Below, one piece after another: positions 42,001 to 48,217 of a stretch of 64,000 nucleotides of DNA. Location of the stretch: NCBI GenBank assembly GCA_036321795.1, contig JAWQCY010000001.1, positions 558,001-622,000 of the forward strand, written 5' to 3'. The notes beneath the pieces were generated by a model. That model was given only the letters and a program-made list of their open reading frames with translations. It did no database searches and was not told the origin of the DNA. How positions within the stretch are numbered: position 1 is the first letter of the stretch; each line of letters opens with the position of its first letter. The position numbers and the translations under genes were made by a program. This DNA is from CAKVON01 sp902475665 (GTDB lineage: Bacteria > Actinomycetota > Coriobacteriia > Coriobacteriales > Atopobiaceae).

Positions 42001-42088
42001 CTCCCACGGCTGCATCCGCCTGAAGCTGGGTAACGCCAAGTGGATCTACGACAACATCCCCAACGGTACTAAGGTCGTGAATTACTAG
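39077..42088 (+). CDS. Secreted L,D-transpeptidase with tandem ricin-type lectin repeats
   Basis: A 1003-residue exported protein. ATG 39077 follows GAGGGGG and is preferred over ATG 39047. A signal peptide (about 1-30) precedes an Ala/Thr/Asp-rich linker, then about fifteen 40-50-residue beta-trefoil units marked by AQKW, AQRW or AQRF (ricin-B QxW type) and GxxLDVxxG. A KPKPKPK linker leads to a YkuD domain with SHGCIRL (catalytic Cys 979) that cross-links peptidoglycan. The repeats likely bind wall or host glycans. The stretches at 39548 and 40025 match over 35 bases with one difference, which suggests recent repeat exchange. Confidence 0.92.
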   Translation: MRRSVGLLLSVLVTTSLSVPAVTLAADVVTGTSDAVAVQREGDASQGVVSATGDDDADSAVSGPAEQGSAPVTPDAPAEAAATDAAATPAAPARRRAPTTVQADTMRGRLDALAASNRDVLSDGARVVIAPKTVGGLCIGDVATAELVGIKGASPSVWVVSHDAQGYVTLTNAATGKVLDVKGGKAVVGTQVQQCVANGTYAQKWIVRKTPSGSYELLSALGEDLLLGYPSSSKGARPALRKASAGSVEWAVSELAQMRSELDALATKNKSVLPDGTYVFVSSAFDSRMVLEVKDASKKNGGNVQLWSHKATAAQRWVVSHDAQGYVTIANVGSGKVLDVSGGIAAPCTNVWQYTSTANNLAQKWVAVRDGNGITLRSALWGNVALDVYNASLKNGANVEVFTLNGSKAQRFFPVRLATPKVEKCADTIQSGAWFAIGAKGAGSKVVDVWNGSEANGANVQVFSPNNTFAQMFTFEYKDGFYAIRNARSGKVLEVEYGEPVAGTNVVQRASNGGARQLWAVTKNSDGSYGLTNKATGLALEVSGSNIQVSVLANSSAQRFSLSQCKSLLAEGTYTIASHGNRKAVLDVKDGSASEGANVWVFQSNGSFAQKWRVAAVKGRENTYTIESLAAGKLLSVAGNGNVCIKKANGSTAQQWTVGIENGAAKFFSVAYPSKSLDLHGGLTANKTNVQVFSSHSGAAQRFFLTKVSEVVPNGTYMIKFAASPGFAVDVKGASKSNGANVQVYTCNKSGAQKWVVKSRGNGTYSIVNAASGKALAVKGGTASAGANVWQQAPNNTKAQAWKFVYCAGGYKIVSALDSGLVLSATGFGNGKNAQIAGDSGASAQRFVLQKTTYTKPKPKPKLSGNQLAMWRKAQSYSSATRWLVLNDVRNGCKTAVFRGHCGNWELVKYWDCGPGTVYTPTPTGQYTVTGRGYSFGHGYTCYYYTQFYGDYLFHSVLYYQNTFNLKDGTLGRRVSHGCIRLKLGNAKWIYDNIPNGTKVVNY

Positions 42089-42107
42089 GAAGTAAGCTCG
42101 GTAATCT

Positions 42108-42145
42108 AGCCTCCGTCCCCGCGTTGGGGCGGAGGCTTTATCTTT
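42108..42145 (+). terminator. Terminator after the lectin/transpeptidase gene
   Basis: AGCCTCCGTCCCC (42108-42120) pairs with GGGGCGGAGGCT (42126-42137) with one bulged T, followed by TTATCTTT. A near-copy lies at 42647-42685. Confidence 0.88.
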
Positions 42146-42164
42146 GCCCGAGCGAGATGCTTGA

Positions 42165-42548
42165 TTGGAGTCTCGGGAAGGGCAAGGGACTGAGCGCATA
42201 GAGGCAGACGTCCCTGTTGCCACAGCTACGTTGTTTGCGGGCATGGCAAGCCAAGGTTACGCCCCCGAGGCTGTCAACGACAAAAGCTATGGGGGCGAGC
42301 TTGCGGACGGCGTTATCGTTGCGCTTGGAATCGGCACATCGAGCGAGGGTAGCCCTGCCGTTGACCTCAATATGAGCTTCCGCAGAAAGGGTCTAGAAAC
42401 CCAGCTTTTGTCCCCGAGATCGACAAAACGCGACATCGCGTCATTTGGCGGTACTTGCTTCGAGATGTCGTCGGAGATTGGCTGCAACTGGAATGACGAG
42501 ATGGCAAAAGCAGAGCCGTCGAGTGGGAGTAGACCGATAGGGCTTTGA
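42165..42548 (+). other. Unresolved open frame between two duplicated terminators
   Basis: A 127-codon frame without a ribosome binding site and with atypical codon use; the opposite strand (42287-42604) is open over nearly the same span. The translation matches no family I know. GC content is lower than in neighbouring genes. It is more likely decayed or inserted sequence than a working gene, but a small gene cannot be excluded. Confidence 0.2.
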
Positions 42549-42646
42549 CCTGCACTTTTGAGTGCCGCACTGTGCCACTGAGTTTCGTTTCGTACGAGAG
42601 TCATGATAAAGCTACCAGCGACATTGGTGAGTAATAATCGATTATC

Positions 42647-42685
42647 GAGCCTCCGTTCCCGTGTTGGGACGGAGGCTCTTTCTTT
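42647..42685 (+). terminator. Second copy of the transpeptidase-type terminator
   Basis: GAGCCTCCGTTCCC (42647-42660) pairs with GGGACGGAGGCTC (42666-42678), again with a bulged T, followed by TTTCTTTG. Compared with the first copy a C-G pair has become T-A on both sides of the stem. From 42686 to 42870 I see no gene. Confidence 0.85.
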
Positions 42686-42870
42686 GCCGTTTTACTTCCG
42701 TTTGCCTGCGATTTCGCTATCTACACCCCCGCGTTTCAAGACAACAAGGTACGGGGCGGTATTTGGAGAAATGGGAGTAAGGATTTATCCCAAGTGAGTA
42801 GACGCGTGGTATTTGTCTCTGGGGGTGCATGGCGGGGTTGCGAGGTATTTGACGTTGGGGTATGAAAGGA

Positions 42871-42894
42871 CCCGCGCCCCAAGTGGGGCGCGGG
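42871..42894 (-). terminator. Terminator of the DUF4417/toxin operon
   Basis: CCCGCGCCCC (42871-42880), an AAGT loop and GGGGCGCGGG (42885-42894). On the minus strand it is followed by TCCTTTC, 29 bases after the last stop codon of the operon. Confidence 0.85.
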
Positions 42895-42922
42895 CCCTGG
42901 TGACGCTTTGCTTGCTCGCCGG

Positions 42923-43249
42923 CTACAACGCCTCGACGCGTGGCGTTTCCTGGTCGTCCACGACGAAGGAGCCGTCGTTCAGCTCTGCGATGCGGGCGTT
43001 GAGCCTGCCCAGGAGCTCGAGCATGCGGGGCTTGTCGGCCTTCTCCTTCTCCTCGTTGAACCAGCATGGCAGGTCGTGCGAGTCAAACTCGTAATAGGAG
43101 TCGAACAGTTCGCCGATTTCCCGATTCAGCGAAGCCACAATCGGGTCCTCGTGAACCAGCGGCAAGTCATCGGTCGCGATGCCGGTTTCCTCCTCGCAGG
43201 TCCAGACGGGGCCATGCAGGAACTCGTTCATAATCTTGATGGTGACCAT
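42923..43249 (-). CDS. Small acidic protein coupled to the BECR-like toxin
   Basis: A 108-residue protein rich in Glu and Asp (for example EEKEKADKPRMLELLGRLNA near the C-terminus). The ATG overlaps the upstream gene's stop as TGATG, and AAAGGAA precedes it, so translation is tightly coupled. No family is recognised. Acidic composition, size and position last after a toxin-like gene make an immunity or antitoxin role plausible, but nothing in the sequence proves it. Confidence 0.7.
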   Translation of the reverse strand: MVTIKIMNEFLHGPVWTCEEETGIATDDLPLVHEDPIVASLNREIGELFDSYYEFDSHDLPCWFNEEKEKADKPRMLELLGRLNARIAELNDGSFVVDDQETPRVEAL

Positions 43250-43767
43250 CACTTTTCCTTTCTGTGGCGGTGAGGATAAGCCGATACGATGAAACCGTTA
43301 GAGCCGACACCTGCAATGATGCAGTACTCGCCTTCGTAGTAGTAGACACGCTCGTATCCCATGCGGCTTCCGATGGGCTTGAGCTCGTTTTTCACGACGC
43401 TGCCTTGACTTATGACTTTCCGCAAATAGGCTTCAACCTCGGCTTTGGGAACGCCGAAAGCCTTGGCAATCTGCACATCGTGGCCTCGGGATTTGATGTG
43501 TCCCATGCCAGAGCCGGCATTCCCCTTTTCCAGCCATACGATTTGCCCCGTCTTGTCGCGTGTGACGAAAAGCATGTCCTTGCGGGTGAATTTTACTCCG
43601 TTGCGCTCGAGCTCTGCTACCAGCGCTTCGTCGATCATCGGCTGCGATACAAGCTCCTTGAGCTTCGCTTCGTTTTCGGCCACCTTGGCGGCGTAGGTCT
43701 CCTGCATGATATGGGTCTGTGGGTTGCCATTCGTGCCATAGGCGAGCCCGCCGTTACTGCTTCGCAT
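43249..43767 (-). CDS. BECR-fold-like RNase toxin domain protein
   Basis: A 172-residue protein starting after GGGAGGAG. An N-terminal helical part (about 1-60) is followed by KDMLFVTRDKTGQIVWLEKG, then GHIKSRGHDVQIAKAFGVPK and a C-terminal beta region with RVYYYEGEYCIIAGVGSNGF and SAYPH. This pattern resembles the C-terminal toxin domains of polymorphic and contact-dependent inhibition systems (BECR superfamily: His followed by a helix, ending in a GxxGxIVxAYP strand). There is no secretion domain, so it is free-standing. It overlaps the DUF4417 gene by 14 bases. Confidence 0.6.
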   Translation of the reverse strand: MRSSNGGLAYGTNGNPQTHIMQETYAAKVAENEAKLKELVSQPMIDEALVAELERNGVKFTRKDMLFVTRDKTGQIVWLEKGNAGSGMGHIKSRGHDVQIAKAFGVPKAEVEAYLRKVISQGSVVKNELKPIGSRMGYERVYYYEGEYCIIAGVGSNGFIVSAYPHRHRKEK

Positions 43768-44533
43768 GGTGCTCCTCCCTTCGCGCGACGTTGCGATTCT
43801 TGAGGGCGTTCGCGGGGACGACAATCTCGATGCCCTTGTCTTTGGCGTAGGAGAAGATGTCATCCACGGCATCGTTGGTCGAGCAGACGTCGTAGACGAC
43901 GATTGCCTTGAGGTGGAGTGTGTCGACGGTGAGGCGGACGAGCTCCTTGAGGGCGGCACGTTCGACGGGGTCGTCGACGTAGCCCTTGGTGCTGAACGCC
44001 ACGACCGAGCAGCTCTCCAGCCCGTCGAGGGCGAACCCGACGCTCTCGGGCGTCGGTGCCGTGATGAACGGTATGACGACTGCGCCGAGCTCCATCGCGA
44101 ACCAGATGCCCACGATGCGGGCCTTGAACAGGCGGTAGTGCTCCTCGAGGTCGCTCACGTCGCCGAACTGGGAGTAGTCCGGGGTGAAGAGGAGCCTGAC
44201 GCCCGCGTAGCGGCTGCGATAGCGCTCGAGCAGCTCTTTCCGGTCGTAGTAGATCGCGTTGAACAGGCCCCCGTAGCCGTCGAACTTCTCGTCGTACTCC
44301 CAGAATCCGACGGCTGTGAGGGGTGTCCTGTGATACTGGGACGGGTATCCGGACAGCGCGATGTAGTCCGGGAAGACCTCGGTGTTGCACGCAAGCGCCG
44401 GCAGGTCGTGCTTGCCAGCGGCATAGGTTAGGTTGGTGTAGCGCAAGTAGCTTAGGTTGAGCTTCTTGCGAAGGTCGATGTTCTCGTAGCCCGTGCTTCC
44501 GTCGGGCAGGGTGATTTTTCTGCGGCGCTTCAT
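43754..44533 (-). CDS. DUF4417-domain protein
   Basis: A 259-residue protein. The N-terminus is basic (MKRRRKITLPDGSTGYENID). It matches the DUF4417 family found mainly in phages and integrative elements: TAVGFWEYDEKFDGYGGLFN, FTPDYSQFGDV, GIWFAMELGAVVIPFI and VAFSTKGYVDDPVERAALKE. The function is unknown; the fold suggests a Rossmann-like protein that is often near mobile-element genes. Its ATG overlaps the stop of a 26-residue leader ORF as ATGA. Confidence 0.78.
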   Translation of the reverse strand: MKRRRKITLPDGSTGYENIDLRKKLNLSYLRYTNLTYAAGKHDLPALACNTEVFPDYIALSGYPSQYHRTPLTAVGFWEYDEKFDGYGGLFNAIYYDRKELLERYRSRYAGVRLLFTPDYSQFGDVSDLEEHYRLFKARIVGIWFAMELGAVVIPFITAPTPESVGFALDGLESCSVVAFSTKGYVDDPVERAALKELVRLTVDTLHLKAIVVYDVCSTNDAVDDIFSYAKDKGIEIVVPANALKNRNVARREEHHAKQ

Positions 44534-44610
44534 CGGGATGCCCGGCCGTAGCCGCGGGTGCCCGCATGCTCGCACCGCGCGCCCTGACAAGGGTTCGCGT
44601 TATGAGACAT
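44530..44610 (-). CDS. 26-residue leader peptide coupled to the DUF4417 gene
   Basis: A short ORF (start MSHNANPCQGARCEHAG, ends YGRASR) with AAAGGA nine bases upstream. Its TGA stop overlaps the DUF4417 ATG, and the DUF4417 gene has no ribosome binding site of its own. The two cysteines and His could bind metal. It may be simply a translation-initiating peptide or a functional micro-protein. Confidence 0.55.
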   Translation of the reverse strand: MSHNANPCQGARCEHAGTRGYGRASR

Positions 44611-44718
44611 GGTATTCACCAGTCCTTTCCGCCGAATATCGGCAAATCTAATGACAGAAAAGGGCTGGCGTGAGATACTTTCCGCTGTAACCTGGTGTGG
44701 GCATCCCGCGCCAACCGA

Positions 44719-44758
44719 TAGCCGTTGAAGCGCCAACTTCAACGGCTATCTTTGTTTA
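44719..44758. terminator. Long hairpin between the ImmA-like and DUF4417 operons
   Basis: GATAGCCGTTGAAG (44719-44732) pairs perfectly over 14 bp with CTTCAACGGCTATC (44739-44752), followed by TTTGTTT on the plus strand. It lies just after the minus-strand stop at 44756; the minus strand has no T-tract. Confidence 0.7.
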
Positions 44759-45328
44759 TGGCCTTCCAGACAGACCACCTCCCTTCCACTGGACGTTCTT
44801 CAAGAGCCACTCTTCATGGGTCCTCCAGGGGGCACCTTCGCGCTTCCGCTCATTTGCCTGGTCGATCGCGAATGCGGCGCAATCCCTGCTGATGCCGAAA
44901 CGCTCGCTCACCTCGACAGCACTTGGGTCCCCCATAGTGATGATGAGGGGGTGCGGGGCAAGGAGATAACCCGAGAAGAAAACGGCTTCGGCCTCGCGGT
45001 TGGGCGTGTCCTCTTCGTGCTCGAGCCAAATGTGGCCGGTCTCGTGACCGCCCGAGAACCTCGAGCGGTTGAAGTAAGAACCGCGCGTGTCGTCAAACAC
45101 CACCTGCGCACGCGTGTAGTCATGCGAGGTGACGTTAAAAGCCTTGTCCTTGGAGGCCAGGATTGCAAGTCCCTTCTCGACATCGCTGAGACTTGAATAT
45201 GGAACCCGGTCGATTTGCAGTGTGTCCATGACCGTTCCGAGACTGACAGGATAGACACCGAGGTTATATACCTCGAGAAGCTCTACCACGGCTTTCTCGA
45301 TTTCAATTTGCCTTTGCCGAACGACCAA
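44756..45328 (-). CDS. ImmA/IrrE-family metallo-endopeptidase
   Basis: A 190-residue protein with a TTG start after TAGGAGA. The zinc-binding motif reads SGGHETGHIWLEH (HExxH type with Thr) followed by the Glu-containing helix REAEAVFFSGYLLAP, as in proteases that cleave XRE repressors of mobile elements after DNA damage. The C-terminal part has SERFGISRDCAAFAIDQA. It starts eight bases after the XRE regulator gene, its probable substrate and partner. Confidence 0.9.
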   Translation of the reverse strand: MVVRQRQIEIEKAVVELLEVYNLGVYPVSLGTVMDTLQIDRVPYSSLSDVEKGLAILASKDKAFNVTSHDYTRAQVVFDDTRGSYFNRSRFSGGHETGHIWLEHEEDTPNREAEAVFFSGYLLAPHPLIITMGDPSAVEVSERFGISRDCAAFAIDQANERKREGAPWRTHEEWLLKNVQWKGGGLSGRP

Positions 45329-45336
45329 CCGTTCTC

Positions 45337-45642
45337 CTAACGCTTCGCAAGCGCCGCGATGAGCTCGGCGCGCTGCGTTTCCGTGAGACTCCTCGCATTA
45401 CGGGCGATGAGGCGGATGGCCTCATCCGTCTCCCGCTCATCGGCGGTCCCAGTGATGTCCGCGGGCTTAACTCCCAGGGCCTTGGCCAGAGCGGCAATCG
45501 TGATTGCTCTCGGCACCCGCTCGCCGTTGACGTACCTGCTTACCGCTGCCGGGGTGAGGTTCGTCGCCTCGGCCAGTTCTTTCTGACTCATGTCCCGTTT
45601 CCTTAGCAGGGCGGCAAGTCTTGCTCCTATTGGCGCTGCCAT
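45337..45642 (-). CDS. XRE-family transcriptional regulator
   Basis: A 101-residue repressor starting after AAGGAG. Residues 8-60 are a helix-turn-helix (DMSQKELAEATNLTPAAVSR, then YVNGERVPRAITIAALAKAL). The C-terminal tail of about 35 residues may mediate dimerisation or cleavage by the ImmA-like protease. Palindromes just upstream suggest autoregulation. XRE plus ImmA pairs normally control integrative elements or prophages. Confidence 0.9.
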   Translation of the reverse strand: MAAPIGARLAALLRKRDMSQKELAEATNLTPAAVSRYVNGERVPRAITIAALAKALGVKPADITGTADERETDEAIRLIARNARSLTETQRAELIAALAKR

Positions 45643-45667
45643 TCTGTTCTCCTTCTTGATTCGGAAC

Positions 45668-45737
45668 GGTAATGGTTACCGACTATTGGTAATTATGGAG
45701 GTCGCAATGTGCGATTGTCAAGTATATTTCGGTAATA
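45668..45737 (-). promoter_or_regulatory. Promoter and operators of the XRE-ImmA operon
   Basis: On the minus strand TTGACA (complement of 45716-45721) and CATAAT (complement of 45692-45697) have an 18-base spacer. Downstream lies the palindrome GGTAATGGTTACC (45668-45680), and the half-site GGTAAT recurs at 45688 and 45731. The sites flank the promoter as expected for a self-repressing regulator. Confidence 0.75.
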
Positions 45738-45778
45738 TCCAACTAATATTTGACCTCTCCAGCCAATGAGGGGATCAA

Positions 45779-45944
45779 ATGAAGCCAGTCTTGCATGGGA
45801 GGTTTGCGCGCGGAATCGATTTTGAGGGCGCAGTGATGTTAGCGGGCGGCGCGGCGTCAAACCCACAAACCTCGAGGTGCTGGAGCAGAAGGACGGCATG
45901 CTGATCTGTATGGCTAGTTTCTTGTTATGTAGATGACCATACAG
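45779..45944 (+). pseudogene. Short frameshifted remnant ending in an inverted repeat
   Basis: ATG 45779 has GAGGGG eight bases before it and opens a 41-residue frame (MKPVLHGRFARGIDFEGAVM...) ending at 45904. Shifting frame once near 45865 gives a more protein-like end, NLEVLEQKDGMLICM, to a TGA at 45934, reminiscent of a small antitoxin. The end is bracketed by CTGTATGG (45906-45913) and CCATACAG (45937-45944). It is probably a decayed gene at the edge of the accessory region. From 45945 to 46024 I see only a GCCGCC/GGCGGC hairpin. Confidence 0.3.
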
Positions 45945-46024
45945 GGAAGGGACAACCAAGGAGGCGAGTCGCTGAATGTACGAGTGGCCGCCACGTCAGG
46001 CGGCGCGCCACGTCGCGCGAAAGC

Positions 46025-48217
46025 CTACTTCAGTTTGCGGGCGAATCGCAGGTAGGTGATGTCGTCGAGCTCGGCGGCGAGGCCGCTCATGGGGGAGTCC
46101 TTGTCGTCGGTCTCGTACCATTTGCCATTGGTGCCCAGGTAGCCGAAGGCGTTGATCGCGGGCATGGTCCTGCGCGCGACGAGCTCGGCCTTCTGGTAGT
46201 CGGACAGCGGGGCGCCTGCGGCGTTGAGGGTCATCGCGGCCAGGTAGGCGGGCGAGGTGTAGTCGTCGACGTTTGCCTGGTCGTTGCCTGCGACGTCGTA
46301 GTTGGCCCACATGGTGTAGACGGTCTGGTATAGGCGCTGGTTGTGCGCAAGCTCGCTCTCTCCCGTGTACCAGGCGTCGTTGTAGGTTGAGGCGAAGTTG
46401 GTCTGGTGGTCGCCAAAGAAGACCAGGATGACAGGCCTGTCGAGCTTCTTCAGCTCGCCGACGAAGTACTTGAGGTCCTCGTCGGAGGCTTGGATGCAGC
46501 TCAGGTACTCGTTGAGAAGGGCGTTGGTGTCGCCAGAGATGCCCTCGGGCTGGTAGTCGGTCAGGCGGTCGGCGGGAATGTTACCCACGTTGTAGTCGGA
46601 GTGGTTCTGCATGGTCACGTCGAACACGAACTGCGGCTCATCGCCCGTGCGCAGAAGTTCCAGGATCTTGTCATAGGTGACCTTGTCGGTCAGGCCGTTA
46701 TGGAAGCGCGGGGCATCCTCGGGGAAGTCCTCGATCGAGAGGAACTGGTCGAAGCCCATGCCCTTATAGGTGCTCTTGCGGTTCCAGTTGGAGGGGTAGT
46801 TGGGGTGGATGGCGGTGGAGGCGTAGCCGAGCTTGGCCAGCTGCTTGGGCAGGGCCTCGCAGTCGGAGAAGTCGTAGATCGAATAGGGGTACTTGCCCAG
46901 GCCGAGAAACGCCATCGAGTTGCCCGTGAGGAACTCGAACTCGGTGTTGGCGGTACCGCCGCCGTTGACCGAGACGCTCAGGGCGCCGTGGCTCAGGGCG
47001 TCAGTCATGCCGGTGTTGAAGAACTTGGGTCCCTCGTAGCCGGACTTCATCTTGTCGTAGATCGACATGTCGGCAAAGGTCTCGTTCATCACGACGACGA
47101 TCGAGGGCTTCTGGCCGGCAAACTGCCTTTCGGCTGCCTTGCGCGAGGCGTCGCCCGCAAGCTCCTTGTCATATCTGGCGACAAGTGCCTTGAGCTCGGA
47201 GGAGGCCTTTTCGTCGGAGTAGTCGCTCGGCTTGTGGATCACGAGGTCCTGGGAGCCCGCGACAAACGACAGGATGGCGCCGTGCTGGCGGTAGGTATAC
47301 AGGGGCCAGAAGTAGTTGATTTTGGCGCCCATCTGCGTGTAGTTGGGGACCACGAGCGCCGCGACCATGCAGGCGGCCGTGATGGCGGCGCAGGCGAGGT
47401 TGACGATGACGCCGCGGGTCGCATGAGGCTTGGGCTCGGCGTCAGTCTTGCCGCGACTGTCGGGGCCCAGAAGGCTTGCCAGACCCACGCCCATGGTCGC
47501 GCAGGCAAGGCCGATCAGGGCAGGGTCCTGCAGGGTGTAGGAGTAGCCGCCCGCAACGGCCGCCGCGGTGCCCGCGGCCCACAGGTCTGCCGGCAGGATC
47601 GCGGTGTTCTTGAACCTCCACAGGTAGTACTGTGCCAGGCCCATGACGCCGTACAGAACGCAGGCGACGGCCGGTCCGCCCGCGCGACGCTGTCCCAGGA
47701 AGTACAGCACGACCACGGGCAGAGCCATCAGCAGCACGTCGATATAGAGGTAGGGCCTCTGAACGCAGGCAAGGGTGTTGTTGTACGGCTGCTCGATCGC
47801 GAAGAACGAGGCCGCTACCACACCCGCCAAGACAATAAAGTCCAGAAGGGCGTGGCGGAACATGCGCTGGCCACGGCTGGCATCGGTGTCGGCAAGAAGC
47901 GCGTCACGGATGGCGTCTCGGTGCAGCCCGATGACACCGGCGAGAAGCGCTGCCGCGGAGCATCCGAGTATCGCGGCAATGGAGGTGGCAATCAGACCGA
48001 CGCAGGGCAACAGCGCCCAGGCCAAAAGCATCAGGAACGGGAAGAGGGCCCCCGCGGGCGAGACGCTCCATCGCCTCGGCCTGAAGCAGGGGGTCGCGTC
48101 GTCGGTGCCGCGGACGGCGGCTTCCGACATGCGGATCCAGTCCCAGACGAGAAGTGCCGCGAAGGCGGCGGGAATGAGCCCGAGGGCGGGCGACTCGACA
48201 GTCGTGAGGAAATCCAC
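46025..48217 (-). CDS. LTA-synthase-like sulfatase-family membrane enzyme, copy 1
   Basis: A 730-residue protein with a GTG start overlapping the previous gene's stop. About eight N-terminal helices (to about residue 300) precede an extracellular alkaline-phosphatase-fold domain. Active-site elements match LtaS: VVVMNETFADMS (metal Glu and Thr region), NGGGTANTEFEFLTG (catalytic Thr), the MQNHSDY histidine, and VFFGDHQTNF (metal Asp-His). Such enzymes transfer glycerol phosphate from phosphatidylglycerol to lipoteichoic acid or related glycopolymers. It is the last of three tandem paralogues. Confidence 0.9.
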   Translation of the reverse strand: MDFLTTVESPALGLIPAAFAALLVWDWIRMSEAAVRGTDDATPCFRPRRWSVSPAGALFPFLMLLAWALLPCVGLIATSIAAILGCSAAALLAGVIGLHRDAIRDALLADTDASRGQRMFRHALLDFIVLAGVVAASFFAIEQPYNNTLACVQRPYLYIDVLLMALPVVVLYFLGQRRAGGPAVACVLYGVMGLAQYYLWRFKNTAILPADLWAAGTAAAVAGGYSYTLQDPALIGLACATMGVGLASLLGPDSRGKTDAEPKPHATRGVIVNLACAAITAACMVAALVVPNYTQMGAKINYFWPLYTYRQHGAILSFVAGSQDLVIHKPSDYSDEKASSELKALVARYDKELAGDASRKAAERQFAGQKPSIVVVMNETFADMSIYDKMKSGYEGPKFFNTGMTDALSHGALSVSVNGGGTANTEFEFLTGNSMAFLGLGKYPYSIYDFSDCEALPKQLAKLGYASTAIHPNYPSNWNRKSTYKGMGFDQFLSIEDFPEDAPRFHNGLTDKVTYDKILELLRTGDEPQFVFDVTMQNHSDYNVGNIPADRLTDYQPEGISGDTNALLNEYLSCIQASDEDLKYFVGELKKLDRPVILVFFGDHQTNFASTYNDAWYTGESELAHNQRLYQTVYTMWANYDVAGNDQANVDDYTSPAYLAAMTLNAAGAPLSDYQKAELVARRTMPAINAFGYLGTNGKWYETDDKDSPMSGLAAELDDITYLRFARKLK

